Shown in pieces: positions 25,573 to 34,174 of a stretch of 64,000 bases of DNA. Made by a program: the position numbers and the translations under genes. Below the pieces are notes generated by a model, which saw nothing but the letters and a program-made list of their open reading frames with translations, searched no databases and was not told the DNA's origin. Each line of letters starts with the position of its first letter. The first letter of the stretch is position 1. This stretch comes from CAWDBV01 sp963800705 (GTDB taxonomy: Bacteria; Actinomycetota; Thermoleophilia; Solirubrobacterales; 70-9), in assembly GCA_963800705.1 (NCBI GenBank), contig CAWDBV010000001.1:1-64000 (forward strand), read 5' to 3'.

Positions 25573-26832
25573 ATGAGGGGATTGGAGAGGCCGATTTGGC
25601 TCGCGATCGTCGCCGTGACGGGCGCGTTGCTCGCATACTTCGTGCTCGCCGCGCTGGCGGTGCAGCCGAGCGGCGCCGCTCCGCCGCGGCTCGCGGTGCA
25701 GGGCAACGAGCTCGTCGCCGGCGGTGAGGCCGTGCGGCTGCTGGGCGTCAACCGCTCCGGCAGCGAGTACGCATGCTCGCAGGGGTGGGGGACCTTCCAG
25801 GGCCCGGTTGACGACGCCTCGATCGATGCGATCGCCGGTTGGGACGCGAACGCGGTCGCGATCCCGCTCAACGAGCAGTGCTGGCTGGGGATCAACGGGG
25901 TGAACCCGGCCTACGGCGGCGCCAACTACCGCAACGCGATCGTCGGCTACGTCAACCGGCTGAACGCGGCCGGGATCTACGCCGTGCTGCGGCTTTCAAC
26001 CGCGGCGCCGGGCCTTGGGCTCAACAAGGTCGACCAAGACCCAGCCGGCGACAGCACCGAGCTGCCGATGGCCGACGCCGACCACGCGCCGTCTTTCTGG
26101 AACTCGGTGGCGACGACCTTCCGTGACAACGGCGCCGTCGCCTTCCACCTCTACGACGAGCCGCACCACATCACCTGGGATTGCTGGCAGAACGGATGCC
26201 TCGAGACCGACGACGTCTTCGGCATCTACCAGACTGCCAGCCAGCATTCGCTCGTCGACGCGGTGCGGGGTACCGGGGCGACCCAGCCGATCTTCATCAG
26301 CGGGGTCGGCTACGCGGGCGAGTTCAGCGAGTGGCTGGCCCGGCGCCCGAGCGATCCGCAGGGCCCGGTCGGCGCCAACCTGAGCACCTTCGACTACGGC
26401 CAGTGCCAGAACACCTGCCAGGGCGACATCACCACGATCGCCGCCCATGCGCCGGTGATCACCGGCGGCTTCGGCGATACCGACTGCAGCCACGACTACA
26501 GCGACTCGTGGATGGCGTTCGCCGACTCGATCGGGATCTCGTATCTGGCCTGGACCTGGAACACGACCGCCGACTACGGCGGCTGCCACAACGCGCTCCT
26601 CGACGGGATCGACGCCTACTACACGGGTCAGCCGACCGGCTTCGGTGTCGGTGTGCGCGATCACCTTCGGGCGCTGGCGGCGCAGCGGAATGCCGGGGGC
26701 GGCGGTAGCGTGGCCGCGCCGGCATTCCCTGTCGCTGCCGCACGGCGATCCGCGGCGAAGCGCAAGCGCTGCTCGAAGCGCCGCAAGCCGCGCAAGTCCC
26801 GCAGGCGCTGCCGCTCAGCCCGCCGCCGCTAG
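25573..26832 (+). CDS. Secreted GH5-like TIM-barrel protein with basic Cys-containing tail
   Basis: A 419-residue protein with an N-terminal membrane/signal segment (IWLAIVAVTGALLAYFVLAALA). The body resembles glycoside hydrolase family 5 cellulases: VQGNELVAGGEAVRLLGVNRSGSEYAC, AVAIPLNEQCWLG, AFHLYDEPHHITWDCW (acid/base Glu position) and GISYLAWTWNTTADYGGC. Where relatives have the nucleophile Glu (VxGEFGxTDC), this protein reads VITGGFGDTDC, so the residue appears to be Gly. The last 30 residues are almost all Arg, Lys, Ser and Cys (KRKRCSKRRKPRKSRRRC), a variant of the tail seen in eight other proteins here. Its TAG is shared, as CTAG, with the convergent gene. Confidence 0.75.
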   Translation: MRGLERPIWLAIVAVTGALLAYFVLAALAVQPSGAAPPRLAVQGNELVAGGEAVRLLGVNRSGSEYACSQGWGTFQGPVDDASIDAIAGWDANAVAIPLNEQCWLGINGVNPAYGGANYRNAIVGYVNRLNAAGIYAVLRLSTAAPGLGLNKVDQDPAGDSTELPMADADHAPSFWNSVATTFRDNGAVAFHLYDEPHHITWDCWQNGCLETDDVFGIYQTASQHSLVDAVRGTGATQPIFISGVGYAGEFSEWLARRPSDPQGPVGANLSTFDYGQCQNTCQGDITTIAAHAPVITGGFGDTDCSHDYSDSWMAFADSIGISYLAWTWNTTADYGGCHNALLDGIDAYYTGQPTGFGVGVRDHLRALAAQRNAGGGGSVAAPAFPVAAARRSAAKRKRCSKRRKPRKSRRRCRSARRR

Positions 26833-27899
26833 ACCGGCAGCTTCAGTGCCTTCTTGCGGCACTTCTTGCGAGTCTTGCCCTTCTTCTTCTTGCACCTGGC
26901 GAGGGCGGCGGCGCGCTGGCCGGTCGTCGCGGCTGGCGTGGCGGTCGCGGCCGGCGTCACGATCGGGGTCGTCCCCTGGCTCGTCCGAGGCACAACGCAG
27001 GCGGCCACCGCCCGAAGCCGCCGGTTCGCAACGAAGGTGCGACCGTCCGCGTACCACCCCCTCGCATCCGGCATCGGCGTCGAGCTTGAAAGAGGTGACG
27101 CGCCGGCGTCGGCGACATTCGGCCCTTGGCCTGGCTCGTGCCAGAAGGCCCCACCGGTCACGATCCGTTGGCCATCTGGACAGGGGAGGTATCCGCCCGC
27201 GATCGCATTGCTGGCCGGAAGGTCCTGAGCATGAATCGAGTACCCCCCGACGCTTGCGCTCGGAAGGCAGTGGGCGATGATCGTGAGGACGCGCGGCGTG
27301 GCGGTGTTATTGGCGCCGTCGGCGTACCAGCCGCCTCCATCCTCGGTAGGGGTCGAGCTCGAGATCCACGCCTCGGCATCCTGGGCCGTGGGCGGCTGGT
27401 TGGGCAGATGCCAAAATGCGCCACCCGAGACGATGCGGTGGCCTGCCGGACAGGGGACGTAGTTGCCGGTCGAGCCGTTGTTCAGCGGCCCCAGATCCTG
27501 AGATTCGGTCTCGTAGTTCGCGCCGATCACCGAAGCGGGCAGACAGAACATCACCGTCTGGCGAAACTTCGCAGTGGTCTCGGTCCGCCCGGCGCTGAAC
27601 ATCCCGAGCCCGTCCGAAGTCGGCGTGTTGCTGCCCATGTGCGAGGACGCGGCGTTGGACGGGTACGGCCCAAATCCGGGGTGCCAGAAGGCACCCTCGG
27701 CAACCACGCGCTGGCCCCCGGGGCAAGAGACGAAGCCGCCGGCAAACTCGGTCACGGCGGGATCAATGAGTTCCTGGGTGGGATTGACCAACGTATAGGC
27801 CCCGTCGTCGATGGATGCCAATGCGATGGTCGAGGAGAACAGGCCGATCAGGGCCCCTGCGAGGAGCGACAGCGAGATGGGTCTCCAGCTGCGAGACAT
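26829..27899 (-). CDS. Secreted CPxGxRxVxGGAFWH-repeat protein with K/R/C tail
   Basis: A protein of about 356 residues, last gene of a four-gene operon. Signal peptide: SRSWRPISLSLLAGALIGLF. The body holds three repeats of roughly 85 residues, each opening CPGGQRVVAEGAFWH / CPAGHRIVSGGAFWH / CPDGQRIVTGGAFWH, then a STPxxDxxGWYADG stretch and a Cys near the end (FCLP, HCLP, ACVVP). Each repeat may close with a disulfide. A Thr/Ala/Pro linker follows, then RAAALARCKKKKGKTRKKC and the stop. I do not recognise the repeat family. The ATG overlaps the upstream stop by one base (TGATG). Confidence 0.75.
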   Translation of the reverse strand: MSRSWRPISLSLLAGALIGLFSSTIALASIDDGAYTLVNPTQELIDPAVTEFAGGFVSCPGGQRVVAEGAFWHPGFGPYPSNAASSHMGSNTPTSDGLGMFSAGRTETTAKFRQTVMFCLPASVIGANYETESQDLGPLNNGSTGNYVPCPAGHRIVSGGAFWHLPNQPPTAQDAEAWISSSTPTEDGGGWYADGANNTATPRVLTIIAHCLPSASVGGYSIHAQDLPASNAIAGGYLPCPDGQRIVTGGAFWHEPGQGPNVADAGASPLSSSTPMPDARGWYADGRTFVANRRLRAVAACVVPRTSQGTTPIVTPAATATPAATTGQRAAALARCKKKKGKTRKKCRKKALKLPV

Positions 27900-29353
27900 C
27901 AAACCGCAAGCTGCAAGGCGCGCTTGCGGCACTTCTTGCGCGCCTTGCCCTTCTTCTTTTTGCACTTGGCGAGCGCCGCCGCGCGCTTGCCGGTCGGGCC
28001 GGCCGCTGCCGCCGGCGAGACCGTGGGCGACGTGGATGGCGGTTGTACCGGGATCAGCCCGGCGCAGTTGAAGCCGGGCATCGGGTTGCTGTCGAGTTCG
28101 AAGGCGCCGATGTCGCATGCCGGCCCCTGCGGCCGTGAGACGCCGCGCTGGTCGGTGGCCGGCCCGTTCGGCACGCCGTGGTTGATCGCGGGGCTGCCGG
28201 GATTGAGGTAGTGGGTTCTCGTCGGCCCGCCGTAATCGCTCAGCGCACCGAGCATCGCGTCGGGAACGCCTGTGAGCTCGTTACTGGGGCCGAGCAGCGT
28301 GCAGCCGAAGACCGGGCCGATCAGGTTGCTGCCGCCGGAGTAGAACGTTCCGTAGCAGTCATCGATGCCGGGGGCTGTGTTTCCGGCGATGATCGTGCCG
28401 CTGAGTTTGTCGGAGGGCCCGACACCGGCGATGTAGATCCCGCCCGCTTCGCCCTCGTTCTCGGAACTGGTGACATCGTTGTCGGTGATCGTGAGGTTGG
28501 TGAGCGTCATCGTGGTCCCCACCGCGGAGGTCTGCCAGATGCCGCCTCCGATCGGGTCCGAAAAGAATCCGGCGGGATCCTCCTTGGCCGTATTGCCCGA
28601 GATTGTGCTGTTGGTAGCGGTAAACGCGCCGGCGAGATTGGCAATGCCGCCCCCCCAGCCTTCGCCGTCAAGCCCATCGTTTGTGGTGTTGCCGGCCACG
28701 GTGCTTCGCGTCAGCGTCAGCGACCCACTCTCGTTGAGGATGCCACCACCGAGGATCCTGGGCCCACCGTTGACGCCGTTGTCGGTCGCATCGTTGTCCG
28801 TGATCTCGCTGTCGACCACGCTCAACGTGGCCTGGTTGTGGATGCCGCCGCCTCCGGTACCGATTGCGGTCAGCGCATTAGTCGAGCGCTCGTGGCCGTT
28901 TTGGATCCGCAGCCGGCTCAGCGTCACCGGCCCGGCCGCGGGCAGCACGTCGATGACGCGATCCCTGTTGGCCAACGGTGCTGCCGGACCATATCCGTCG
29001 ATCGTCGCGAGGCCGGTGCCGTTGCTCTGGATCGTCGTCCCCCCGCCGCCGCTGATGTCGAGGTCGCCGTAGATGTTGCTGTCCTCGGGGGGGTTGTGCC
29101 TGTCGAGCGTGTAGGTCTGACCTGCTGTGAGGACGATCGTGTCCGGGCCTGCGGCGTCGCCCACGCAGCCGAGGTTTCCCGAGGAGTCGTTGGTATTCGC
29201 CACCTCCACCGCTTCTCGCAGCGAGCAGGGTTGGCCGACCTCATACTCGTCGATCGTGTCGTTGACGACGATCGTCGCCGCGCTCGCCCCCGCGGGCAAG
29301 AGAGCGAAGCCCGCCGCGAGAATCCCGAGCCAGATTGCGGCGCGCCGGTTCAC
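27899..29353 (-). CDS. Secreted beta-helix, choice-of-anchor-Q type protein with K/R/C tail
   Basis: A protein of about 484 residues: signal peptide (AAIWLGILAAGFALLPAGASA), then the opening TIVVNDTIDEYEVGQPCSLREAVEVAN common to parallel beta-helix surface proteins of the CSLREA type. Right-handed beta-helix coils follow with repeated G-G-G-I and N-S-T-I/V-S-G-N motifs. The C-terminal choice-of-anchor-Q module has GGPTRTHYLNPGSPAINHG, TDQRGVSRPQ and CDIGAFEL. A Pro/Ser/Thr linker leads to RAAALAKCKKKKGKARKKC and a short end. The GTG start (29353) overlaps the upstream stop, as GTGA. Probably surface exposed. Confidence 0.85.
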   Translation of the reverse strand: MNRRAAIWLGILAAGFALLPAGASAATIVVNDTIDEYEVGQPCSLREAVEVANTNDSSGNLGCVGDAAGPDTIVLTAGQTYTLDRHNPPEDSNIYGDLDISGGGGTTIQSNGTGLATIDGYGPAAPLANRDRVIDVLPAAGPVTLSRLRIQNGHERSTNALTAIGTGGGGIHNQATLSVVDSEITDNDATDNGVNGGPRILGGGILNESGSLTLTRSTVAGNTTNDGLDGEGWGGGIANLAGAFTATNSTISGNTAKEDPAGFFSDPIGGGIWQTSAVGTTMTLTNLTITDNDVTSSENEGEAGGIYIAGVGPSDKLSGTIIAGNTAPGIDDCYGTFYSGGSNLIGPVFGCTLLGPSNELTGVPDAMLGALSDYGGPTRTHYLNPGSPAINHGVPNGPATDQRGVSRPQGPACDIGAFELDSNPMPGFNCAGLIPVQPPSTSPTVSPAAAAGPTGKRAAALAKCKKKKGKARKKCRKRALQLAV

Positions 29354-30756
29354 AGCGGAAGCCTGTTCGCCTTCTTCTTGCACTTCTTGCGCGCTTTGCC
29401 CTTCTTCTTCTTGCAGCGGGCGAGCGCGGCGGCGCGCTGTCCGGTGGCGGCTACCGTCGGCGAGCCTGCGGCCGGGGGCGTGGCAGTGTTGATCGGAGTG
29501 GGCGGAAGACTGGCGGGCGCGTTGAGCTCAAAGGCACCCGTATCGCACGGCGCTACCGGGCCGCGGAAAAAGCCGCGCTGGTCGGTCGCCGGGCAGGCGC
29601 CACCGTGGTCGATCGCCTGGCTGTTGGGGTTGAGGTAGTGCGTCCTTGTCAGCCCGCCGTAATTGCTCAACGCGCCGAGCAGGGCCGGGACGTTGGTCAA
29701 ATCGTTCGAGCCCCCCGTATGCGGGCACCCGTCCGTGTTCCCGATCAAGTTGTTGCCGGCCGAGGCAAACATCACGACCGGAGCTGTGGACTCGGTGCAG
29801 TCCGGGTCGTCAGGCGAGGTATTGCCCGCCAGGATCGTTCCACCCAGCGTTGCGCCGGAATCCTCGATGTCGATGCCGCCGCCGAACGCGTCCCCGGCGA
29901 CATCGCCGGGCGCTGCGTTGTCGGCGATCGTGACGTTGGTCAGGTTCATTGTTGTGCCGGCGTAATAGATCCCGCCCCCGCCGGAGTAGTTGCTCGCGTC
30001 ACCGGCCGCATCGGCCGCGGTGTTGCCGGAAATCGTGCTGTTCGTTGCCGTTAAAGAGCTTCCGAAAAAAGCGATGCCGCCCCCGCGCGCGTCGTCGAGC
30101 GCCAAAGCGTCTGCCGCCTCGGCGCTGTTGTCGGCGACCGTGCTCCGGTTCATGCTCAGCGATCCGCTGGTGACGAGGATCCCGCCGCCGTGGGGGAAGT
30201 TGACGCTGGCGTGGAGCTTGTCGTGGTTGTCGGCCACCTCGCTGTCGGTCAGAGTGAGGCCGGCGACGGTGCGGATGCCGCCTCCTCCGCCGCTTTGGAC
30301 CAGGCCGTTGGTGATCTTCACGCGCGAGAGGGCCACCGGTCCGGAGCCTGTCAGCACGTCGATGACGCGGTCCTTGCTGCCGAGCGGAGCGGTCGAGCCA
30401 TACCCGTCGATTGTGGCGAGGCCGGGGCCGTCGCTCTGGATCGTGGTCCCGCCCCCGCCGGTGATGTCGAGGTCGCCGTAGACGTTTGCATCCTCGGGCG
30501 GGTTGTAGCGGTCGAGCTGGTACGTGTGATCGCTCTGGAGGACAATTGTGTCGGGCCCGGCGCCGTCGCCGCTGCAGCCTCGGAAAGGTGCATTTGTGTT
30601 CGCGGCCTCCACCGCCGCGCGCAGGGTGCAGGGTGCGCCGACGTCGATGTCGTCATCGTCGTCGTTAACGACGATCGTCGCCGCGCTCGCGCCGGCGGGA
30701 AGCGCCACCGCTACCGCCGCCAGAACCCCGAGCAAGATGTTGGTTCGCCCGATCAC
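29350..30756 (-). CDS. Secreted beta-helix, choice-of-anchor-Q type protein with K/R/C tail
   Basis: Second gene of the operon, about 468 residues. Signal peptide: NILLGVLAAVAVALPAGASA. Mature start: TIVVNDDDDDIDVGAPCTLRAAVEAAN, followed by beta-helix coils (NGLVQSGGGGGIRTVAGLTL; MNRSTVADNSAEAADAL; TNSTISGNTAADAAG). The anchor-Q module is GGLTRTHYLNPNSQAIDHG, TDQRGFFRGP, CDTGAFEL. The tail is RAAALARCKKKKGKARKKC plus eight residues. It is clearly a paralogue of the two flanking genes. The GTG start overlaps the stop of the first gene (GTGA). Confidence 0.85.
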   Translation of the reverse strand: MIGRTNILLGVLAAVAVALPAGASAATIVVNDDDDDIDVGAPCTLRAAVEAANTNAPFRGCSGDGAGPDTIVLQSDHTYQLDRYNPPEDANVYGDLDITGGGGTTIQSDGPGLATIDGYGSTAPLGSKDRVIDVLTGSGPVALSRVKITNGLVQSGGGGGIRTVAGLTLTDSEVADNHDKLHASVNFPHGGGILVTSGSLSMNRSTVADNSAEAADALALDDARGGGIAFFGSSLTATNSTISGNTAADAAGDASNYSGGGGIYYAGTTMNLTNVTIADNAAPGDVAGDAFGGGIDIEDSGATLGGTILAGNTSPDDPDCTESTAPVVMFASAGNNLIGNTDGCPHTGGSNDLTNVPALLGALSNYGGLTRTHYLNPNSQAIDHGGACPATDQRGFFRGPVAPCDTGAFELNAPASLPPTPINTATPPAAGSPTVAATGQRAAALARCKKKKGKARKKCKKKANRLPL

Positions 30757-32213
30757 AGCGGCAGCTTCAGCGCCTTCTTTTTGCACTTCTTGCGCGCCTT
30801 GCCCTTCTTCTTCTTGCACCGCTTCAGCGCCGCCGCGCGCTGGCCGGTCGGGCCGGCGGCGGGCACTGCGGCGGTGGGCGACGCGCCACCCGAAGCCGGC
30901 GGCGGCAGCGGAATCAGCCCGGCGCAGTTGAAGCCCGGCATCGGGGTGCTCGCGAGCTCGAAGGCACCGATGTCGCACGCCGAGCCCTGCGGACGCGAGA
31001 CGCCGCGCTGGTCGGTGGTCGGCCCGTTCGGCCCGGCGGCGTCTATCGCAGGGCTGCCGGGGTTCAGCGCGTGGGTGCGGGTCGGGCCTCCGTTGTCGGT
31101 CAGCGCGCCGATGTTGGGGGGGATCGGGGAGAGGTTTGTGCCGACTTGGTCGTTGGGGCCGGTGAGCTGGCAGTGCACGACGCTGGTGTTGCCGATCAGG
31201 TTCCCGTCCGAAGTTTCCGGACCACCGATGCAGTCCACGGGATTGCTGTCGGCAGTGTTCCCGGCGACGAGGTTGCCGTTCATCGTGCCGGTGTAGATCT
31301 GCAGACCGCCGACCGCCGCGCCGCCGGCGGTCGCGGTGTTGTCGGTGATCGTCGTGTTTGTGAGCGTGACCGGGCTCGGGGTCGCCGCCGTGCCGTCACC
31401 GAGAAAGGCGCCGCCGACGTACCCCGGATCGGTGACGCTGCCAGTCGATGTGTTGCCGGAGATCGTGGTGTTGGCGATCTCGGCGGCCGATCCCGTCCCG
31501 TAGACCGCGATCCCGGCGCCGATCACCTGGTTGTTGGTCGCGTTCACAGTGTTGCCCTCGACCGTGCTGCCGCGCATCGTCAGCTTCCCGAGCGGTCCCT
31601 TTGCGTAGATGCCGCCCCCGAACACATTCAAGCTCGGGATCGCGACCGCGTTGTCGGTGATCTCGCTGTCGATCACCGTCAGTGACGTGTCGGCGCGAAC
31701 GCCGCCGCCGCCGCTGTCAAGGGCATCACCGGCATCGGCGACGTTCAGGAACCCGTTGCTGACCACGACCCGGTTCAGGGTCACACTTCCGGCTGTCGAC
31801 AGGGCATGGAGTACCCGATCCTTGTCGCCGGCGGCGGTCTTGCCGCGTATTTCCGCCAGGCCGTTGCCGACCGTCGTGATCGTCGTCGGGCCGGCCATGT
31901 CGAGGTCGCCCCAGATGTTGGCGTCTTCGTGGCTGAAGTAGAGGTCGAGCTGGTAGATGTGCCCGGCGGTGAGCTGGATCGTGTCGAGGCCGGCGTTGTC
32001 GGCCTCGCAGCCGAGGTTCCCGCCCCCGAGCCCGCCCGCCGCATCGTTGGTGTTGGCGACATGGACCGCCTCGCGAAGCGTGCAGAAGGCGTCGGCTGCG
32101 GGCAGCGTGTCTAGGTCGCTTTCGACGACGATCGTCGCTGCGCTCGCGGTGCCCGCGAAAATGCCCAGCGCCACCGCCGTAACCCCTAGCCAAAGTCCCA
32201 CTCTTCTGCCCAT
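30753..32213 (-). CDS. Secreted beta-helix, choice-of-anchor-Q type protein with K/R/C tail (first gene of operon)
   Basis: A protein of 486 residues. Signal peptide: VGLWLGVTAVALGIFAGTASA. Then TIVVESDLDTLPAADAFCTLREAVHVAN, beta-helix coils (NGFLNVADAGDALDSGGGGV; MRGSTVEGNTVN; ANTTISGNTSTGSVTD), and the anchor-Q module GGPTRTHALNPGSPAIDAAG, TDQRGVSRPQ, CDIGAFEL. Tail: RAAALKRCKKKKGKARKKC and eight more residues. It is the promoter-proximal gene: TATCCT lies eight bases before its ATG, and the divergent rmlA gene begins 60 bases away. Confidence 0.88.
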   Translation of the reverse strand: MGRRVGLWLGVTAVALGIFAGTASAATIVVESDLDTLPAADAFCTLREAVHVANTNDAAGGLGGGNLGCEADNAGLDTIQLTAGHIYQLDLYFSHEDANIWGDLDMAGPTTITTVGNGLAEIRGKTAAGDKDRVLHALSTAGSVTLNRVVVSNGFLNVADAGDALDSGGGGVRADTSLTVIDSEITDNAVAIPSLNVFGGGIYAKGPLGKLTMRGSTVEGNTVNATNNQVIGAGIAVYGTGSAAEIANTTISGNTSTGSVTDPGYVGGAFLGDGTAATPSPVTLTNTTITDNTATAGGAAVGGLQIYTGTMNGNLVAGNTADSNPVDCIGGPETSDGNLIGNTSVVHCQLTGPNDQVGTNLSPIPPNIGALTDNGGPTRTHALNPGSPAIDAAGPNGPTTDQRGVSRPQGSACDIGAFELASTPMPGFNCAGLIPLPPPASGGASPTAAVPAAGPTGQRAAALKRCKKKKGKARKKCKKKALKLPL

Positions 32214-32221
32214 CGCACAAG

Positions 32222-32264
32222 AGGATACGGCCTTTGCGCTTCACATTCCACAGGTGGCTAGCCT
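32222..32264. promoter_or_regulatory. Divergent promoter region: tailed-protein operon and rmlA
   Basis: Minus strand: TATCCT (32222-32227), eight bases before the first operon ATG. Plus strand: TAGCCT (32259-32264), nine bases before the rmlA ATG. Both -10-like hexamers lie in the 60-base gap, so a single regulator could touch both transcription units. Confidence 0.5.
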
Positions 32265-32273
32265 TGCCCGCCC

Positions 32274-33347
32274 ATGGAGGCCCTGAAGGGATTGATCCTC
32301 TCGGGCGGCGCGGGAACGCGGCTGCGCCCGATTACGCACACCTCGGCGAAGCAGCTCGTCCCGGTGGCGAACAAGCCCGTGCTCTTCTACGGGATCGAGG
32401 CCCTGGTCGCCGCCGGGATCACCGAGATCGGGATCATCGTCGCGCCCGAGACCGGCGACGAGATCCGCGAAGCCGCCGGCGACGGCTCGCAGTTCGGGGC
32501 CGAGATCACCTACATCGAGCAGGACGCGCCGCGCGGACTCGCGCACGCGGTTCTCACAGCGGAGGACTACCTCGGCCAGTCCCCGTTCGTGATGTACCTC
32601 GGCGACAACCTGCTCCGCGACGGGATCACCGAGCTCGTCGACGCGTTCCGCACCTCGGAGCCCGACGCGCTCATCCTCCTCACCCCGGTCACCGACCCCG
32701 AGTCCTACGGGGTCGCCGAGCTCGACGGCGAGCGGGTCGTGCGGCTGGTCGAGAAGCCGAAAGACCCGCCCAGCGACCTCGCCCTGGTCGGCGTCTACAT
32801 GTTCGACCCCGCGATCTTCGACGCGGCGCGCTCGATCGAGCCTTCGTGGCGCGACGAGCTCGAGATCACAGACGCGATCCAGGCGCTGATCGAATCGGAG
32901 AAGCGGGTCGAGCCGCACGTCGTCAAGGGCTGGTGGAAGGACACCGGCCGGCTCGAGGACATGCTCGACGCCAACCGGCTCGTGCTCGAGGAGATCGAGT
33001 CGCGAAACGACGGCGAGCTGGTCGAGTCGCAGGTCGACGGCAGGGTCGTGATCGATGTGGGCGCGAAGCTCGAGCGCAGCCGGGTCCGCGGCCCGGCAAT
33101 CATCGGCGCCGGCGCCCACATCGTCGACTCCTACGTCGGTCCCTATACGGCGATCGACCGCGACGTCGAGATCCGCGGCTCGGAGATCGAGCACTCGATC
33201 GTGCTCGCGGGCTCCTCGATCGTCGACCTCGGAGTTCGCATGGAGGGGAGCCTGCTGGGGCGCGACGTGAAGCTCGCCCGCAGCGACGGAACCCCGAAGA
33301 CGCTCCGCTTCCTGGTCGGCGACCACGCCGACATCTCGATCCCATGA
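32274..33347 (+). CDS. rmlA: Glucose-1-phosphate thymidylyltransferase (long form)
   Basis: Makes dTDP-glucose from glucose-1-phosphate and dTTP, the first step to dTDP-rhamnose. The 357-residue protein has the nucleotidyltransferase signature GLILSGGAGTRLRPITHTSAKQLVPVANKP, then VMYLGDNLLRDG and VEKPKDPPSDLALVGVYMF, and ends in a left-handed beta-helix (RVRGPAIIGAGAHIVDSYVGPYTAI). This is the long StrD/RfbA-like form. The stop overlaps the rmlD ATG (ATGA). Confidence 0.92.
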   Translation: MEALKGLILSGGAGTRLRPITHTSAKQLVPVANKPVLFYGIEALVAAGITEIGIIVAPETGDEIREAAGDGSQFGAEITYIEQDAPRGLAHAVLTAEDYLGQSPFVMYLGDNLLRDGITELVDAFRTSEPDALILLTPVTDPESYGVAELDGERVVRLVEKPKDPPSDLALVGVYMFDPAIFDAARSIEPSWRDELEITDAIQALIESEKRVEPHVVKGWWKDTGRLEDMLDANRLVLEEIESRNDGELVESQVDGRVVIDVGAKLERSRVRGPAIIGAGAHIVDSYVGPYTAIDRDVEIRGSEIEHSIVLAGSSIVDLGVRMEGSLLGRDVKLARSDGTPKTLRFLVGDHADISIP

Positions 33348-34174
33348 GGCTGGTCGTCACCGGCGCGAGCGGAATGCTGGGCCAGGACCTGGTCGCGGCC
33401 GGGACCGACGCCGGGCACGAGGTCGTCGGGCTCTCGCACGAGGAGCTCGACATCACCGACCCCGCTCAGCTCGAGGCCTCGTTCGAGATCCTCGAGCCCG
33501 AGGCGGTGATCAACTGCGCCGCGTGGACCGACGTCGACGGCGCCGAGGCGGAAGAAGCCGCCGCGACCGCGGTCAACGGCGAGGGTGCCGGCAACGTCGC
33601 CGCCGCCGCCGCGCAGGCGGGCGCGAGCGTCGTATTCCCCTCGACCGATTACGTCTTCGACGGCACCAAGACCGATCCCTACGTCGAATCCGACACGGTC
33701 GGGCCGATCTCGGCCTACGGCCGCTCGAAGCTCGCCGGCGAGGAGGCGACCGCCGCCGCGAACCCGCGCAGCTACATCGTCCGCACCTCGTGGGTGTTCG
33801 GCCCCGAGGGCAAGAACTTCGTCGAGACGATGCTGGGCCTGGCCGAGAAGGGCGAAGCGCGGGTGGTCGACGATCAGATCGGGAGCCCCACCTACACCGC
33901 GCACCTCGCCGACGGCCTGCTGCTGCTCGTCGAGACCGATGCACTCGGCCTCCATCACATGACGGGCGCAGGCAGCTGCTCGTGGTACGAGTTCGCCGGT
34001 GAGATCTTCCGCCAGGCGGGGCTCGACGTGAACCTCGAGCCGGTCCCGACAAGCGAGATGCTGCGGCCCGCGACCCGGCCCGCGAGCGCGATTCTCGACT
34101 CGGAGCGCTCCGACGCGATCGCGCTTCCCGACTGGCAGCGCGGCCTCGCCGAGTACCTGGAGCGCCGGCAGTGA
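33344..34174 (+). CDS. rmlD: dTDP-4-dehydrorhamnose reductase
   Basis: The last enzyme of dTDP-L-rhamnose synthesis, 276 residues. Seen: RLVVTGASGMLGQDLVAAG (cofactor site), the INCAAWTDVDGAE block, VFPSTDYVFDGTKTDPYVESD, YGRSK catalytic pair, and VRTSWVFGPEGKNFVETML. It overlaps both neighbours by the usual few bases (ATGA with rmlA, GTGA with rmlB), so all three are translationally coupled. Confidence 0.92.
   Translation: MRLVVTGASGMLGQDLVAAGTDAGHEVVGLSHEELDITDPAQLEASFEILEPEAVINCAAWTDVDGAEAEEAAATAVNGEGAGNVAAAAAQAGASVVFPSTDYVFDGTKTDPYVESDTVGPISAYGRSKLAGEEATAAANPRSYIVRTSWVFGPEGKNFVETMLGLAEKGEARVVDDQIGSPTYTAHLADGLLLLVETDALGLHHMTGAGSCSWYEFAGEIFRQAGLDVNLEPVPTSEMLRPATRPASAILDSERSDAIALPDWQRGLAEYLERRQ

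Noticed and set aside
28470..29072. Plus-strand frames with hydrophobic stretches opposite the beta-helix genes
   Set aside because: These are shadows of the Thr/Asn/Gly-rich repeats on the minus strand, with no start signals or family resemblance.
28470..31700. TTGTCGGTG sequences resembling the PafBC (RecA-NDp) promoter motif
   Set aside because: They are inside the beta-helix genes, antisense to repeated I-T-D-N codons, and have no gene start downstream.
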